Of a stretch of DNA of 64,000 bases, positions 63,334 through 64,000 are shown piece after piece. Source of the DNA: Methylobacterium oxalidis (GTDB lineage Bacteria; Pseudomonadota; Alphaproteobacteria; Rhizobiales; Beijerinckiaceae). The notes under the pieces were generated by a model, which made no database searches, was not told where the DNA came from, and saw nothing but the letters and a program-made list of their open reading frames with translations. Made by a program: the position numbers and the translations under genes. How positions within the stretch are numbered: the first letter of the stretch is position 1; each line of letters starts with the position of its first letter. The stretch is from contig NZ_BJZU01000003.1 in the NCBI RefSeq assembly GCF_007992195.1, positions 154,756 to 218,755 of the forward strand, read 5' to 3'.

Positions 63334-63546
63334 TCAGGAAAGTTCGGCTTGGCTGTCGACCCAGGCTTGAAGATCGCCAAGGCGCCAGCCCTGCTTGCGC
63401 TCAGAGAGCTTCAGCGGCTTCGGGAACTTCTCAGCCTTCAGCATCTTGCGGATCATCTGAATGTCGAGGCCGCAGTAAGCTGCTGCGTCCTCGGTGCACA
63501 GGACGCGCGAGCGCGCCAACTCTAATGGAAGTTCGTTCAAGTTCAT
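63334..63546 (-). CDS. AlpA/excisionase-like DNA-binding protein, copy 2
   Basis: 70 residues from ATG 63544-63546 (MNLNELPLELARSRVLCTED). A MerR/AlpA-like helix-turn-helix with AAAYCGLDIQMIRKMLKAEK and GWRLGDLQAWVDSQAELS. Paralogue of the 60813-61025 protein. It is about 100 bp downstream of the tyrosine integrase gene on the same strand, the common int-xis arrangement, so this copy probably acts as directionality factor for that integrase. Confidence 0.85.
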   Translation of the reverse strand: MNLNELPLELARSRVLCTEDAAAYCGLDIQMIRKMLKAEKFPKPLKLSERKQGWRLGDLQAWVDSQAELS

Positions 63547-63647
63547 TGAGTCCGTCTCCGGTTCTGCGTTGGGCAGAACTTGTTAGGGCTCAATGCATGT
63601 AATGAGGCGTTATGAGTTTGTCTGCCGCATGAATGCGACAGGTCCTC

Positions 63648-64000
63648 TCACTGGCAAAGCTTCTTGATGTGCTCCGCCCAGGCATCAAGTGCAGCCCGCT
63701 TCTCGGCTGCGTATGTCGCACGGTTGTAGATTCCAGCGACCCCTGCCCTGTGGCCGCTGATGTGGTTTAAGACGGCCTCGATCACGTGGGGCTGGGTGCC
63801 GAGGCCTGCCATGCGAGTTGCGGCGGTGCGGCGGAGATCGTGAAGGCGCCAGGGCCGAACCTTGTGGCCGCTCGCTACGATCCGTGCATCGAGTTCCCGC
63901 TTCGCTTTCGACCAGCCCGAGAACCCCCCTGCCCTCGCGCCGAACAAAAGATCTCGGCCTAGACGCTTCGGCGCTGCCCCAACCACATCCAGTGCTAGGG
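63648..64000 (-). CDS. Tyrosine recombinase/integrase, C-terminal part (5' end outside window)
   Basis: The frame is open to the right edge, so only about the last 117 residues are present. Catalytic motif HxLRRT appears as WRLHDLRRTAATRMAGLG, a His/Arg box in LNHISGHRAGVAGIYNRAT, and the nucleophile Tyr in IYNRATY. The short ending resembles integrases of islands that insert into tRNA genes. Its 3' end faces the excisionase-like gene. Its attachment site is not visible here; pairing with tRNA-Arg at 25755 is not shown. Confidence 0.9.
   Translation of the reverse strand, partial: LALDVVGAAPKRLGRDLLFGARAGGFSGWSKAKRELDARIVASGHKVRPWRLHDLRRTAATRMAGLGTQPHVIEAVLNHISGHRAGVAGIYNRATYAAEKRAALDAWAEHIKKLCQ

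Noticed and set aside
25755..64000. A single island bounded by tRNA-Arg and the right-hand integrase
   Set aside because: The integrase runs off the edge, no second att repeat was found, and a serine recombinase and two excisionase cassettes suggest several insertions. The left boundary is likely, the right one is unknown.

Overview
The window reads as a high-GC alphaproteobacterial chromosome of the Methylobacterium/Methylorubrum type. The evidence is the very GC-rich core with long antisense shadow frames, a ChvG/ChvI–HprK–EIIA–HPr cluster typical of Rhizobiales, methylmalonyl-CoA mutase, and a quinoprotein-associated cluster (SoxYZ-like carrier, zinc metallohydrolase, CXXCW protein) characteristic of PQQ-dependent methylotrophs. 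The assignment comes from gene content, not from a database match.

Positions 1–25,831 are ordinary core genome: an exported protein fragment, a PRC-barrel protein, scpA, lepA, a HugZ-family protein, the chvIG-hprK-PTS cluster, a CobW-family GTPase, a D,D-carboxypeptidase, the queuosine-precursor genes queE-queD-queC, a TetR gene with a readable promoter/operator in front of the quinoprotein-associated cluster, panB, tRNA-Thr(GGT), a Nudix hydrolase, an OhrR-like regulator and tRNA-Arg(ACG).

Immediately 3' of tRNA-Arg the composition drops in GC and an accessory region begins that runs to the window end. Its first block (about 26.0–47.1 kb) is defence-like. A HigB-like toxin overlaps a HigA–ImmA/IrrE fusion. 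These converge on a long minus-strand run of 14 genes read from 47,075 down to 27,490. The first 12 are almost gapless, mostly with ATGA or TGATG overlaps: S-like protein, small protein, N6-adenine methyltransferase, second S-like protein, two unknown proteins sharing a C-terminal motif, a 1413-aa P-loop ATPase, an unknown, a NurA-like nuclease, a HerA-like ATPase, an unknown and a Ser/Thr kinase with a C-terminal repeat region. There is no HsdR, PglZ, BrxL or DISARM helicase. The kinase + methyltransferase + ATPase + nuclease mix is closest to the methylation-associated defence system (MADS) as I remember it, but this locus has more genes and I cannot assign one-to-one equivalents. Two downstream genes look like a nucleotide/base-modification pair: a thymidylate-synthase homologue with the Asn-to-Asp change typical of dCMP hydroxymethylases, and an alpha-glutamyl/putrescinyl-thymine-pyrophosphorylase clade 3 protein.

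The second block (47.2–64.0 kb) is phage/island material: P2-type tail genes (gpD, tape measure with a lysozyme-like domain, gpX) interrupted by a plus-strand serine recombinase module carrying three co-varying palindromic repeats, three overlapping ribbon-helix-helix-like genes, an HNH/AP2 protein, and a 492-aa unknown protein. Two copies of an excisionase-like + small-protein cassette follow, each with a structured non-coding element just downstream, with a SAM methyltransferase cargo gene between them. A tyrosine integrase runs off the right edge. No capsid, terminase or portal genes are visible, so this is a remnant, a satellite or a mosaic island rather than an intact prophage.
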